From: Chionoecetes opilio
Taxonomy: Eukaryota; Arthropoda; Malacostraca; Decapoda; Majidae
NCBI GenBank assembly: GCA_016584305.1
Contig: JACEEZ010017961.1
Location: 1-64,000 of the forward strand
DNA length: 64,000 nt
Direction: 5' to 3'
Position numbers and translations under genes: made by a program. The notes below the pieces were generated by a model. The model was not told the DNA's origin. It searched no databases and saw only the letters and a program-made list of their open reading frames with translations. This document shows, piece after piece, positions 20,239 through 31,120 of this stretch. Every line of letters begins with the position of its first letter. Within the stretch, counting starts at the first letter, position 1.

Positions 20239-23200
20239 TTAGATCCTGTGCAGTTGGCCAGACTTCTGTAGGAAGGTCCTCGTGTGCTTGAGGATTTTGA
20301 AGGCCAAGCCGGGTTCTGGAGAGCCACCCAAGAGGTCGGCTAGAGTTGGTCTGCGGAGGAGGAGTGGATATAGTGATTGGAGGAGTGCCGTGCGGTGGGA
20401 GTGGTGGCGAGGACATTGCAGGAGGAGGTGTTCAGGTGTGTCCAGGTATGTGGGGCACCAGGGGCAGTGAGGGTCATCAGTCATGCCCAGTTTGTGTAGG
20501 TGAGAGTTGAGGCGGGTGTGGCCAATCCGGAGTCTGGTGACTGCGGTGTCCAGGGCACGGCTGGGGGAGTGGGTCCACCAGTGGTGTCGTGTGTCATGTC
20601 GTATTCGTACAAGTGAAGTGTACTGTAAGGCGTCAGTCAGCTCTGTGTCCCAGTGTCGGTTGCATGTAGTCTGAAGGTTAGTCAGTGAATCAGTCAGGTC
20701 TGTGGTCATGTCTATGGGAGAAGGGAGGGAGTGTGCCTCTGCTGCCACCCTGTCGGCCACAGTGTTGCCCCTGACACCAATGTGGGAGGGCACCCACTGA
20801 AGGTGAATGAGATGGCCAGAGGAGGATAGTGAAGCAAGAGGTGGTGGATGTGAAAGCAAAGGGCATGGTGAGTGTGAGGGCGGTGACGTCGGAGAAGTTG
20901 GAGGGCTGTGAGGGAGTCAGTGAAGATGGTTACAGCACAGGAGGGGGGCACGGTGGTGGCATACTTGATGCCCCCCCTGATGGCAAAGAGTTCTGCCGTG
21001 AGGATGGAGGCAGTGGGTGGCAACCTCCAGGCGGTGGCAAGTGACCTGGCCGGGATGAACATGGCCGCACCGACGGATGGAGGGGCTGGCAGACGGGAGC
21101 CGTCGGTGTAAATGTGGAGGGAGTTATTGTAGCGGGTGTGTAGGAGGGAGTAAAAAAGGTACCTGCCCTGCACCGGACAGGCAGCCTTGGACCATGGTGT
21201 AGGTGTGTGAAGGGACAGAGAAATTAGAGAAGAGAGAGGAAATCAAGGGCCCCGGGGAGAGGTCTTCTCCAGAGTGCGAAAGGAGGGGGGAGTCACCCGG
21301 ATAGAAGCAAAGAAGGAGAGGGCTCGCTCTACGAAAAGGGTGTGTGGGCTTGATACGGTAGGGGGCCATGAAGAGGTTCCCTATCGTGTCGGAGGAGGAG
21401 GGAGTGGAGGGCATGGCAGCTAGGGGAGGAGGCAAGCTTGGTGTAGGTGCGGACAAGGAGGGTGGAGCGTCGGTGTGACAGGGAGGGGAGGGAGGATTCT
21501 GCCTGAAGGGCTGTGACTGGGGAGGACCTGAAGGCCCCCAAAGATATACGAAGGGCATTATTCTGGATTACATCTAACTTGTGGAGGAGGGAGGTGAGAC
21601 CGCACATTAACCTCACACCCGTAGTCTCAGCGGCTACGGATATAAGTGCTATAGAAATGAAGGAGGGTATTCCTGTCCGCACCCCACTTGACCCCTGCAA
21701 GGGACTTCATTAAGTTAAGCCTCTTGAGGCACGAGGTCACCAGGTACTGTATGTGGCGGCCCCAGGTTAGGCGGGGGCCATCCAACAGTAAACCAAGGAA
21801 TTTGTGGTGGGTTTTGAAGGAAATTGGGGACCCATTAATGGTGACCATTGGGATGTTGGGAATACGCCTTCGGGGAGCACAGAAGGCTAGACTTCTGGGC
21901 ACTCACCGTCAGGCCCCAATGGGAGGTCCATGAGTGGACGGCATCAAGCCCACGTTGAAGATGGTCTTGAGCCTCCTGGATAGTGGGAGCAGAGCAAATG
22001 AGAGAGATGTCATCAGCATAGATGAGTGCATGTGTGCATGGAGAGCAGGGAAAGTCTGAAAGCAAGATGTTGAAGAGGACAGGACTGAGGGGAGAACCCT
22101 GTGGGATGCCTCTGGTGACTGGGTAAGACCTGGAATGGGTGTTCCCAATCACCAGAGAGAAGGACCTGGAAGACAGGAAGGATTTAACCCATTGGAGAGG
22201 GGAGCCATGCAGTCCCAGGCGGGCAAGTTTTTCAACGATGGCATTATGGGAGGTGTCAAAAGCTGCTTGGAGGTCAATAAAGGCTATTAGTGTGAATTGT
22301 TTGTGGGTAAATCCTTCCTGTATGTGGTGCTCCAGCTGGAGCAGGGCATCCAGGGTGCCCCGGTGAGGACGAAACCCGAACATATTTGATGGAAGGTGTT
22401 TGTGTTCCAACCACCATGTCAACCTACACCGTACTATTTGTTCTACTACCTTACTAAGATTAGAGAGAAGGCTAATGGGCCTATAGGAGGAAGCCTCAGA
22501 CAGAGCCTTGCCAGGCTTAAGAATAGGAATTGTGATGGCATGACGCCACACAGAAGGGAACGTCCCCGACAGCCAGCTGGCATTGAAGACGTCCAGGAGG
22601 AGGCGGGCCAGAGCATCTGGGAGGCGGTGAAGAAACTCGTTCGGGATGTTGTCCAGACCCGCCGCCTTCCCAGCGGACAGTGCGTGTAAAGCAGAGGAAA
22701 GTTCCTGGGGGGTTATAGCAGTGCTAATTGTATGGCCGGTGTGTGAAGGGGGTAACACAGGTGGGGGTACGGGGTCTGGAGAGCCGAGTGTAATGTGAAT
22801 GTGGGAGCAAGGCACTCGACTTTGTCGGCATCAGTGATGAGGAGGGCACCGTTACTAGTTAACGGGAAAGTGAAGGGGGGCTGAGGGTGGACCATCTTCC
22901 TGAAAAAGGACCAAGCCCGGAGACTGAGGAGGAGAAGGACAGGGAAGCACAAAAGGAGGCCCATGCAGAAAGTTTCTCATCAAGAATAACACGTTTGCAT
23001 CGGGCCTCCAATAAACAGAAGCGACTACGGAGCAAGGGAATGGGGTTCTTACGCCACGCAGTAAAGGCGTGGCGTTTGGCCATAAGGGCTGCCGCACACT
23101 TCCGGGACCACCAGGGGACCCGGAAAGAGCGGGAGGGGTGGGAAGTGATTAGATGAAAGTGGTGGGACCCCACGTCCACCAGGGTGACCGTGAGGTATTG

Positions 23201-24060
23201 AATTATATCCGATGAAGGGAGGGTAATGGGAGGGGTAAGTGAATTTAATTCTGATTGAAAAGAGCCCCAGTCTCCTTTGGTGAAGGACCAACGAGGTCTG
23301 TGTGAAGGGGGAGGGGGTGGTGGTACTGAAGGGAAGGAAATTACAACAGGAAGATAGTCGCTCCCCATGTAAAGGCCAGTTGTGACAGTGGTGAGGAGGA
23401 GGGGGCCATTACCCAGGCAGAGGTCCAAGGTGGAGGGGTTCCCTGAAACTGGATCAGTCCTGGTAGGGAGGCCAGGTGGAGTAAGGAGAGATAAAGAAAC
23501 ACTGTCCGCCAGAAAGCTCGAGAGGGACCTGCCCGAGCGGTTTTCTTCGGCTCCTGGGGAGGGCCGGTTCCCAGAGGTCATGATGGGCATTAAAATCACC
23601 CATTATTAAGCTGGGGAGGAAAGCTGAGAGAACAAGTGCTGGAATTCCTGAAGGGTTATATCTAAACATGGATTGTAAATAAAAAGAATCTGAAGGGGCC
23701 CTGAATCAAAGTTAACAGTCACCCCCAGATGCTCCAGGCCACCTCCAGGGAAAGGAGTGATAGTGAGAGGGCTAGAAGAGAGGGATCGGTGGACCAGCAG
23801 AAGCAAGCCGCCTCCTGCCCCGCCGGTCCCCCTGTCCATCCTGTAGGAAGCATAGTTGGGAAAGGAGGGGGAGAATGCGTCTGTGAGCCACGTCTCACAG
23901 ACGCCAACAACTAGAGGAGTGTATGATGAGAGCGTGGTTTTAAAGACTGGAAGTTTCCGGTACAGAGACCGGGCGTTCCAGAAGATGAAGTGGGAGGGAG
24001 TAAGGACTCACTGCGTGAGTGACATAAAGAAGGTAATGAGCCTGGCAGGCATCGAATGAG
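20239..24060 (-). pseudogene. ORF2 of I-group element: endonuclease, RT, RNase H (frameshifted)
   Basis: Endonuclease motifs are VVGVCETWLTDAF near 23890, IMGDFNAHHDLWEP (23640-23590) and a SDYLPVVI block near 23360. Reverse transcriptase spans 22815-21835 with SAGKAAGLDNIPNEFL, AFIDLQAAFDTS, GIPQGSPLSPVLFNILLSDF and the catalytic IYADDISLI. Thumb residues lie in another frame (21902-21627). RNase H shows HIYTDGSRL, LTAELFAIRGGI, IFTDSLTALQLL (21173-20860) and QWVPSHIGVRGNTVADRVA (about 20800-20740), followed by a zinc-finger-like CPWCPTYLDTPEHLLLQC (20470-20420). At least four frameshifts separate these blocks, so the protein is not made intact. Confidence 0.85.
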
Positions 24061-24464
24061 GCAGTCTCTAAGGCAGGAACCTGAAAGAAGGAGATTAAAG
24101 AAATCAAGTGCTATGGTGGCAATTCCCTTAAAGTAATCGTCCAGACCCAATTTTTTTTTGCCTAATTATGTTGAATGTACATTCAAAACACCTAATCCAC
24201 CAAAAATAATTGATTTCCAGGCCTTATTCCGTAAAAACACGACTTTTGTAAAAAGCGCCGCATTTTTTTTTTCTTCCCTCCAACAGGGCTACGCATGTTA
24301 TTGATGACGTCACAAAAGGGACGCTCCAATGTAAACAACACTCGTCTGCCTCTGTGAGACCTGTCGGCAAATGTTAACATGAGGCGATTGTACTTCGGTG
24401 TCAGACAGTGAATCTGTCGCTGTGATAGATCTAGAGTACGATGCTTAATCTGAGAGCGAACTAA

Positions 24465-25364
24465 ATGACGCTGCTCGCGTATATGAGGAAAACGAACCAG
24501 ATTGTGATGGGAGCCCAACCCTATATGTTTGAGCCAGAGTACGAGGTGGATGAACAGGTGTTAGCGGAGCCTGCTGAGGTTCAACACTACTACACACACA
24601 AAGTTAACACTTCTACACACACACACAAACACTACTACTACACACACACACAAACACTACTGCACACACCACACAAACACCACTACACACACACACACAA
24701 ACACTACTACACACACACAAACACTACTACACACACACACAAGCGTACTACTACACACACACACCACTACTACGCACACACACACACACACACTACTACG
24801 CACACACACAAACACTACTACACACACACACACAAACATTACTACACACACACACACACAAACACTACTACGCACACACACAAACACAAACACTACTACA
24901 CACACAAACACTACTACACACCAACACACCAAAACACTACCACACACACACACAAAAACACTACTACACACACACACAAACACTACTACACACACACAAA
25001 CACTACTACACACAGACAAACAGTACTACACACACACAAACACTACTACACACACACAAACACTACTACACACACACACACACACTACTACGCACAGACA
25101 CACAAACACTACTATGCACATACACACACACACCTACTACGCACACACACACTACTACACACACACACAAACACTACTACACACACACACAACACTACTA
25201 CACACACACACAAACACTACTACACACACACGCAAACACTACTACACACACACACACAGCAGCGCGGGAAGAGGAGCCTCCCTTTGCTACGTCACCGAGC
25301 CGTGGCGCATCGTCTGCCAGTTGCCATGAGCGTTTTCGAAGCTCGAGGAATTTACAGATTTTGA
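24465..25364 (+). CDS. Open frame dominated by a His/Thr/Tyr minisatellite inside the TTAA element
   Basis: 299 codons. The nonrepeat N-terminus includes AQPYMFEPEYEVDEQVLAEP, which looks protein-like and vaguely recalls short acidic leaders of invertebrate transposon-associated proteins; this is a weak inference. The middle is about 25 irregular repeats of HYYTHTHK/NTTTHTHK caused by a DNA minisatellite (24600-25257). The last 30 residues match nothing I know. The frame may be open only because the repeat lacks stops. Expression is unsupported. Confidence 0.3.
   Translation: MTLLAYMRKTNQIVMGAQPYMFEPEYEVDEQVLAEPAEVQHYYTHKVNTSTHTHKHYYYTHTQTLLHTPHKHHYTHTHKHYYTHTNTTTHTHKRTTTHTHHYYAHTHTHTTTHTHKHYYTHTHKHYYTHTHTNTTTHTHKHKHYYTHKHYYTPTHQNTTTHTHKNTTTHTHKHYYTHTNTTTHRQTVLHTHKHYYTHTNTTTHTHTHYYAQTHKHYYAHTHTHLLRTHTLLHTHTNTTTHTHNTTTHTHKHYYTHTQTLLHTHTQQRGKRSLPLLRHRAVAHRLPVAMSVFEARGIYRF
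24600..25257. repeat. 18-22 bp minisatellite (ACACACAAACACTACTAC)n
   Basis: About 650 bp of irregular repeats of ACACACACAAACACTACTAC, about 30 units. The homologous element at 17.3-17.9 kb has a different CA-rich minisatellite in the corresponding place. Confidence 0.9.
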
Positions 25365-25492
25365 TTGCGGATTATTCAAAAACGGCTGACTGGATGCAAG
25401 AAGTGACAACATATTGTTGATACACTCGATAATTGCTATACTCTAACTACATCAAATCAGGAATGATGAAATGGTCTGGACGATTACTTTAA

Positions 25493-26960
25493 TGAAGGCT
25501 GGCCATGCAAAGCCGAAGCATGCTGGCTTGAGAAGGAGGAGGCGGCGCAAGGCTAGCACTACCCAGTGAGGGCAGGGGCTGCTGGGCTGCTGGCGGCTGG
25601 GCATGGGGCTGAGGCTGTGGAGGCAGGGAAGAAACATGGCGGAGTGGGGGACCAGGTAATAAGGGGGTAGGAGGATGAAAAACAACCTCCACAGCCTCCC
25701 TATAAGGCCCCTCCGGCAGCAAGGCGGGTCTGTGCCCTTGTTTAAGGGCGGGTATGGTAAGGTGCCGGGGGACGGTCGGCGTCTTTGGGGTTTTGGGGAA
25801 GGGGATCCACTGGCAGTGGGTGGGCGGGTGGGGGTGACGCAACCAGCAGCCATCTGGACAATGTTGACTGTGGGGCTCAATGGCTTGGCAGGGGCAGGCT
25901 GACTGGCAGGGGCAGGCCCTGGAGCAGGCAGGCAGGGAAGGTGCCGAGTAGGGGAGGGCAGCTCTTGTGCTGGGGGCCCCCTGGGACGGAAGGTCCCAGG
26001 GAGGATGCCCCTCAGCTGCCGCTTCACGTCTGACATGGAGCAGGTAGCCTCGTGCTGGAGCTGTTGCACTTGCTCCGCCTGGAGGTAAGCCGGGCACTGC
26101 TTATAGGTGGGGCGGTGGTCACCACCACAAAAAAGGCAGGACACCGGCCGGGCACACCCCTCTGCAACATGAAAGCCGCTGCAATTACTGCAGCGGACCT
26201 TCATGTTGCAGGTGGCATTACCGTGGCCAAAAAGGAAGCAGCGGGTACACCGGAGGACAGGGAGGGTGTGGGGCCGGACCCGGTAAACAGCATGTTGAAG
26301 GGAGACCCGGTCCGGGAGGGGGCCCCGAAATTTAATTCTGATGGCCATGTTAGCCTCCGTCTGACCGTCGTCCCGGGCGTGAGTCGGGAGCCGTATAGCG
26401 TCTACAATTTTGGTAGGGGAGTCGTCAAGCACTGTAAGTCCAGTTAGAATGTCGTCATTTGTCAGTTCGGGAGAGATAGGGAAAATTCTCCCTAACATGT
26501 AGGTCGGGTCGTCGTCCAATGCCACCCAGCACTTCACGGACCACTCCCCCAGCGTAGTGACAGACTCTGGGGGCTGGGCAAGGTTGTCAAGGTTGACCAC
26601 CTCAAACTTTAAACCCCTGCCCGCCCCAGTGATGGTCAGAGTGCTTGACACAAACTTTTTGGCGAAGATGGAGCCAAAAACTGCCCTGGACACCTTCCCA
26701 GGGTTAATGAAGGACCGGAGCCCCTCAGCTGACCTGATAATGATGAGGCGTGTAGGCTGAGGAGAAGGGCAGGCGGAAGCAGGAGCAGAAGCAGTGGGTG
26801 TAGCAACGCGGGGAGGTGAGGCAGTGATTGCGGCGAAGGAGCGTGTAGTTTTGCATGACTTTTCAGTCTGTAGGGTCTCACCAGATGAAGGGGAAGGCGA
26901 GCGGGACCTCTTGGAGCCAGATGAGATGGTGTCCATGTGGACGTCCTCGTCAAGCGGCAT
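25493..26960 (-). CDS. ORF1 (gag-like nucleic-acid-binding protein) of the I-group element
   Basis: Open from a start at 26960 on the minus strand; the unbroken frame runs to 25452, but the last dozen codons lie in the TTAA insertion, so the native C-terminus is lost. Residues about 1-70 are Ser/Pro/Thr-rich with a KRSRSPSPSSG patch. The middle (about 70-210) resembles the RRM-like domain of I/R1/Jockey ORF1. Three zinc knuckles follow in tandem: CTRCFLFGHGNATC, CSNCSGFHVAEGC and CLFCGGDHRPTYKQC. A Pro-rich tail follows. This protein coats the element's RNA. The frame is open over about 490 codons, unusual compared with the broken ORF2. Confidence 0.8.
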
Positions 26961-27136
26961 CGATCACGGGAGCAGGGAGTCTAGGGCACAGGCAGGCACA
27001 GGCCCCACACAGCAGAAACCAGGCACACAATACCACGTAGTGTAGCGTCGTGGCCAGCGAAAGCGGTATGGTAGGATTGCGTTGGAGGAGCCGAAGCACA
27101 TACGTCTTGTCACCACCAAGGCAGCTCAAAGAGTCG

Positions 27137-27250
27137 GGGCGATGAGTTGGACCGGTAACTCCAACTCATTTGTTGTTGTTGTTTTGGGGTCTCAATCTTG
27201 ATCTTGATCTTGATGTAACAGGTGGCCAAGCCTAGGATATCTATATATTA
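27137..27250. repeat. Target duplication and older GTT-tailed fragment
   Basis: After the duplicated target comes 'ggaccggtaactccaactca', then GTTGTTGTTGTTTT. This is similar to 19905-19945, another 3' tail of an I-like element. 'tcttgatcttgatcttgat' at 27198-27215 is a short tandem run. Confidence 0.5.
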
Positions 27251-27251
27251 T

Positions 27252-27904
27252 TAAGAGGGTAATGCCATTTATAGACCCTATGTTAAACGCTACTGGGCGC
27301 CATCTTAGCGCCAAGGCCTCTTCGTTCACTCTAGACCCGGGGAAGTTCTCAAGGCATTACCCCGCAGTATATCATGTTATACATGTATAAAGGATATACT
27401 GTTATCTTCGGAAATTCTTGTTCTATAAGATTATCACATAAAACATAGTAAAAGGGAGAGAGAGAGAGAGAGCGGGGCCTTCGCGGTGATTTATTTAGTT
27501 AACGCTAATTTATGCATGGTTCTACTGCATGTATCAGAAAACAAAATATAGCAATGGAAAGCTAATAAGACTTGCTTCTATTGATATCTTCCATCTTATA
27601 AGCTGTCCCACAAAGTTTTACATGACGACGAGTTTTAAGTGAATTTTAAGTTCATCATATTTCTTCAGAGTCTCATAATGACCTTTATTTAATGTGTTTT
27701 ACTGCGTTTTATGTGATAATCTTATAGAACTAACATTTCCGAAGATAACAGTATATCCGTTATACATGTATAACATGATCTACTGCGGGGTCATGCCTTG
27801 AGAACTTCCCCGGGAGTGAACGAAGAAGCCCTGGTAGCAAGATGGCGCCCAGTAGCGTTTAACATAGGGCCTATGAATGGCGGTACCCTCTTATTACAGA
27901 GACC
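27252..27904. mobile_element. Palindromic DNA element, copy 1
   Basis: Left arm 27252-27450 and right arm about 27690-27904 are inverted repeats sharing TTAAACGCTACTGGGCGCC, 'agttctcaaggcat', 'ccccgcagtatatcatgtta' and 'ataagattatcacataaaac'. The spacer (27450-27690) includes a short GA run at 27455-27472. No coding capacity is seen. Confidence 0.75.
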
Positions 27905-27915
27905 TAGCCAATGCT

Positions 27916-29230
27916 AGGGTCTCTGTAATACGAGGGTACCGCCATTCATAGGCCCTATGTTAATTAGAGAGAACTGCAACTCCGAAATGCCAGTGGTCGC
28001 TGGTAGTTTTAACTCACAATTTGGTGAAAAGTTGGTCAACTTGAAAGAAAAATATGGGCTTATTCCACTGTACTTAAAACACACAAGTATAATATTAAGA
28101 ACGATTTTCTTCTATATGTATATTGTATAGAAGCCTGATTCTGTAAAACATTGTATATAACCAAATAACCAAGTAGGTTATAGTTGAGGAGGCGAGGTAA
28201 ATGTTACTCTATGATATTATATAGTCAATAACGAATGTTTAGAAGTTATCTATACCTAGGCAGTCATATTTTCCTGTTATTATTGTGTATCAATCAGATA
28301 GAAAGCCTAGAAGTGCAATGAGTCGACGCGTGAAGTGGCAATGTTTTGATTCAATCTCCCCGCCACAATCTCCCCGCCACCACTCCCCGCCGCGGCACGT
28401 CGCCTCCACAATTATAACCTACTTTGTCGCGCAACAAGCCGATTTCGGCATTCTTTTCTTCGTTTTTCCAAGGCATTGCTTATTGTATTTTGACAAGCGT
28501 TTGCCAGACGCAGCAGTACTGTCTTAGAAAACAGTGTGAACATCGCCCAAATTTTACATGCCACAATATACATGTAAAAAATCTATTAAGCTTTGCTACT
28601 CGAGGCGAGTAATTTGCATTAAATTGCTATTATAGAACGTTCCATCGTAATGCATGTCATCCATATAATTAGTAGAACAACAGAAGAACTATATTTTTTG
28701 GTATTCAGATGCGGTGCATCAATATTTATCGCGAAATTAATTTATGAAAATATTAGTCGCGGAGCCAAAACACAGTAGAACCAACCTTTGAGTTAAAACT
28801 GCCAGCGACCACTGGCATTTCTCGAGTTGCAGTTCTCTCTAATTAAACGCTACTGGGCGCCATCTTAGTACCAGGGCCTCTCGATCTGTTCACCCAAGAC
28901 CGCGGAAGTTCTCAAGGCATGACCCCGCAGTATATCATGTTATGCATGTATAAAGGTTATACTGTTAACTTCGAAATGTTTTTCTATAAGATTATCACAT
29001 AAAACACAGTAAAACACATTAAAAAAAGGTCATTATGCGACTGAAGAAATATGCATGAACTTAACATTCCCTTAAACCCGTCGGCATGTAAAACTTTGTG
29101 GGACAACTTATAAGATGGCAGATATCAATAGAAGCAGAATTTTATTAGCTTTCCATTGATATGTTTCGTTTTCTGATAAATACAGTAGTACCATGCAAAT
29201 ATTAGCGTTAACTAAATAAATATTTACCAT
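27916..29230. mobile_element. Palindromic DNA element, copy 2 (mirror of copy 1), split by a TA-inserting MITE
   Basis: 27916-27960 plus 28844-29230 mirror 27904-27470, the whole right half of copy 1 including its spacer, around a 12-bp centre (27905-27915). The arms share 'aagttctcaaggcatgaccc', 'gataacagtatatcc' and 'cttataagatggcagatatc' type words. The result is a palindrome of about 430 bp per arm. One arm is interrupted by the MITE at 27963-28843. Confidence 0.7.
27963..28843. mobile_element. TA-flanked MITE with about 53-bp inverted repeats
   Basis: Ends read ATTAGAGAGAACTGCAACTC and its complement, and the inverted repeat extends through 'aaatgccagtggtcgctgg' and 'agttttaactca'. TA is duplicated at 27961-27962 and 28844-28845. 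Deleting the element and one TA restores the 'atgttaaacgc' found in both other copies of the host repeat. TA duplication points to the Tc1/mariner group. The 881-bp interior has no transposase; 28360-28410 has three 'ctccccgcc' repeats. Confidence 0.8.
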
Positions 29231-29290
29231 AATCAACCATACAGTTTTATTCGTACACTTTATATTTCTGCTATTACATTTCTTTAGTTA

Positions 29291-29528
29291 GCTACTGTTA
29301 GAGGTAGGGGGTTCACCGAAAAGGCAGGCACCGCTCGGGGGTCGAACCCGAGACCTTCCACTTGCCGGGCGGACGTGCTACCATTACACTACGGTCGCCT
29401 CCCGGTGACAACCCACACATCTCCCCCCTAAGGGCCACCCAGAGCCAGTCCGGGGAATGTGTATCGCTTACCTCGATCCTACTCACTGCGCTATGTTAGA
29501 GGTACGGGGTTTACCGAAAAGGCAGGCC
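29291..29528. repeat. 196-bp spaced direct repeat around the tRNA-like sequence
   Basis: 'gttagaggta(g/c)gggg' plus 'accgaaaaggcaggc' occurs at 29298-29330 and again at 29494-29526. The second copy is cut by the CCCAGC element at 29537. Consistent with two tandem SINE copies, the second interrupted. Confidence 0.5.
29327..29399 (-). tRNA. tRNA-like sequence (possible tRNA pseudogene or SINE head)
   Basis: On the minus strand a 73-nt cloverleaf can be drawn. It has an acceptor starting GGCGACC, a D-arm with A-box TAGTGTAATGGTAGCAC, an anticodon stem TCCGC/GTGGA with loop CCGGCAA, and a T-arm TCGGG-TTCGACC-CCCGA (B-box). The acceptor pairs imperfectly (two mismatches) and position 33 is C rather than T, so it is probably a pseudogene or the head of a SINE. 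The apparent anticodon GGC would be Ala, but the body looks Gly/Glu-like. Confidence 0.5.
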
Positions 29529-29536
29529 ACACAGCT

Positions 29537-31120
29537 CCCAGCTAATCATCACCGGCGGGCCGACGTAGGCCGTAGAGCGGCGAACGGCGGCCGCCGGCGG
29601 CAAATTTACCTCCATCACCCTCCGAAGGCCCGCTGGTGTATTTTCCAGACGGGATAATTTACTATGTTGAAAATTAATGTACAGAATTTCAAGAATTGAA
29701 TATTTCTATGTGTAAACATTTTGAAACAACAGTTATATGATTATCTTGATGTAGTATTACATCAGCAGTGACAAGCAGCGGCAACTTGACGTCAATCCTC
29801 TGGAGGCCCGCTGGGCGCTGGTACGTATTTGTAAGTGGGAAATATTCATTTCATATTATATATATTAACTCAGTAATATACATAGTATCTCAATATCGGT
29901 ACCATCACTATTATTAGGCCTGTTCAAGCTATTAAATTTTTTTATAAAAGTTTTTATAATAGTTTATAGAAATTATCATATATCAGTTTATTTCAAATAT
30001 TTCCAGTTTAATCAGGAACACCGAGAGATACATAGAAATACAGATGAGATACGTAGCTACATAGGAAGGAGTTTACATGGAAAAAGGTTATCAGTTTGTC
30101 TGTGTGTGTAGCTAGTATCATATAAAAATAACACTTGATTAACCGCGGCGAAGATTATTACGGAATAACACAAGGTCATATTTTCCCTTATTTCAATAAC
30201 TTCCAACATATTATCAACACATATCAATACTCAACGGTATACCTAATATGGAATATGTAGATGATAGAGTTAACATATGAATAATATCATGATTTAGAAT
30301 AGAATATTATTTGAAATCTTTTCCCAGCTATCAATGCACTAAACTGCCAGACGTACGATAGCCATTACAAAGTGTTAACAACCCACAAAAGGCCTAAATT
30401 GTCACCCTTAACCAGTCGATAACATAATGTGAACTTAGTTATAACATGTTTTCGCTCCTTCATTATATCGAAATAGACTGAATAATATAAATAATTGCAG
30501 TACGACACGTTATTTTAGGAATTCCTTGACGGCGCCTGGCGCTGTGTCTGAGTGAAAATAATCAGTTAGTTGGAAAACGCACGAGTGGGTGGATGTTGTT
30601 ATGTTGCTCGCCGCAACCTATATCCTTCTACATTGCTGTTCACGCCGTTCAGTGTTCCACGTACACCAGCATGTACACTCAATAACGAAAATGTTTTTGT
30701 ACTTATGAAATAAACAATGTCCGTAGCAATTATGATCGTAGCAATCTCCTTTTCATCATATTACTGGATAACGACACAGGAATATTTCTGGTTAAATTTT
30801 CTAAGCATATTGCATTATATAGTAATGTTTTTATAAGTGTTGAACAGCCCATTAGTCTATTAATCGGCTATTGGGTTGTGCAACACCCCTTAAAACATTA
30901 CTATATCTGCAATATACTTAGAAAGTATAACCATAAATATTCCTCAATCAGTTAATATAACAGCGACAAATGGTCATATGCCCTACGGCGGGCCGCTGGG
31001 AGCGGCCCGCCGGTGAGCCTCTGAGCAAATTCCCAGTGGCCCTACGTCGTACACTTCCGTCGGGCCTCGATAAGACATACGGAGGGCCTCCGGAGGCCCT
31101 CCGTCTTTGTGTTTGCTGGG
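29537..31120. mobile_element. CCCAGC...GCTGGG element, copy 1 (1584 bp)
   Basis: Near-identical along its length to 36006-37590. Termini are CCCAGCTAATCATCACCGGC on the left and TCTTTGTGTTTGCTGGG on the right; the strict inverted repeat is only about 6 bp. Both ends are GC-rich with strong stem-loops (CGGGCCGCTGGGAGCGGCCCG near 30983; GGAGGGCCTCCGGAGGCCCTCC near 31081), whereas the interior is AT-rich. An internal inverted repeat covers about 30775-30960. CT flanks both ends (2-bp duplication). No frame over 70 codons is convincing, so it is nonautonomous; superfamily unknown. Confidence 0.75.

Larger units (their letters stand above)
24132..25488 (+). mobile_element. TTAA-inserting DNA transposon (piggyBac- or Kolobok-type), nonautonomous
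   Basis: Termini are the 16-bp inverted repeat AGTAATCGTCCAGACC at 24132 and its complement ending at 25488. They are flanked by duplicated TTAA at 24128-24131 and 25489-25492. Removing the element and one TTAA restores the I-group element around it. TTAA duplication is diagnostic of piggyBac and Kolobok families; no transposase is present to choose. A frame of 299 codons (24465-25364) runs through the internal minisatellite. A truncated relative is at 17612-17895. Confidence 0.85.
20144..27136 (-). mobile_element. I-group non-LTR retrotransposon, nearly full length but decayed
   Basis: The flanks are a 13-bp target duplication, GGGCGATGAGTTG, at 20131-20143 and 27137-27149. The minus-strand 3' end is a (CAA)n tail at about 20144-20158. 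Order on the minus strand is 5' UTR (about 27136-26961), ORF1 nucleic-acid-binding protein (26960-25493 before decay), a 1357-bp TTAA insertion (24132-25488), then ORF2 with endonuclease, reverse transcriptase and RNase H (about 24060-20239). An RNase H domain plus three CCHC knuckles in ORF1 fits the I group (I, Nimb, Outcast and relatives) better than Jockey, which usually lacks RNase H. Length without the insertion is about 5.6 kb. Confidence 0.8.

Noticed and set aside
20282..23609. Plus-strand frames of 60-97 codons across the I-group element
   Set aside because: They are shadows of the minus-strand ORF2; the RT and RNase H motifs are all on the minus strand.
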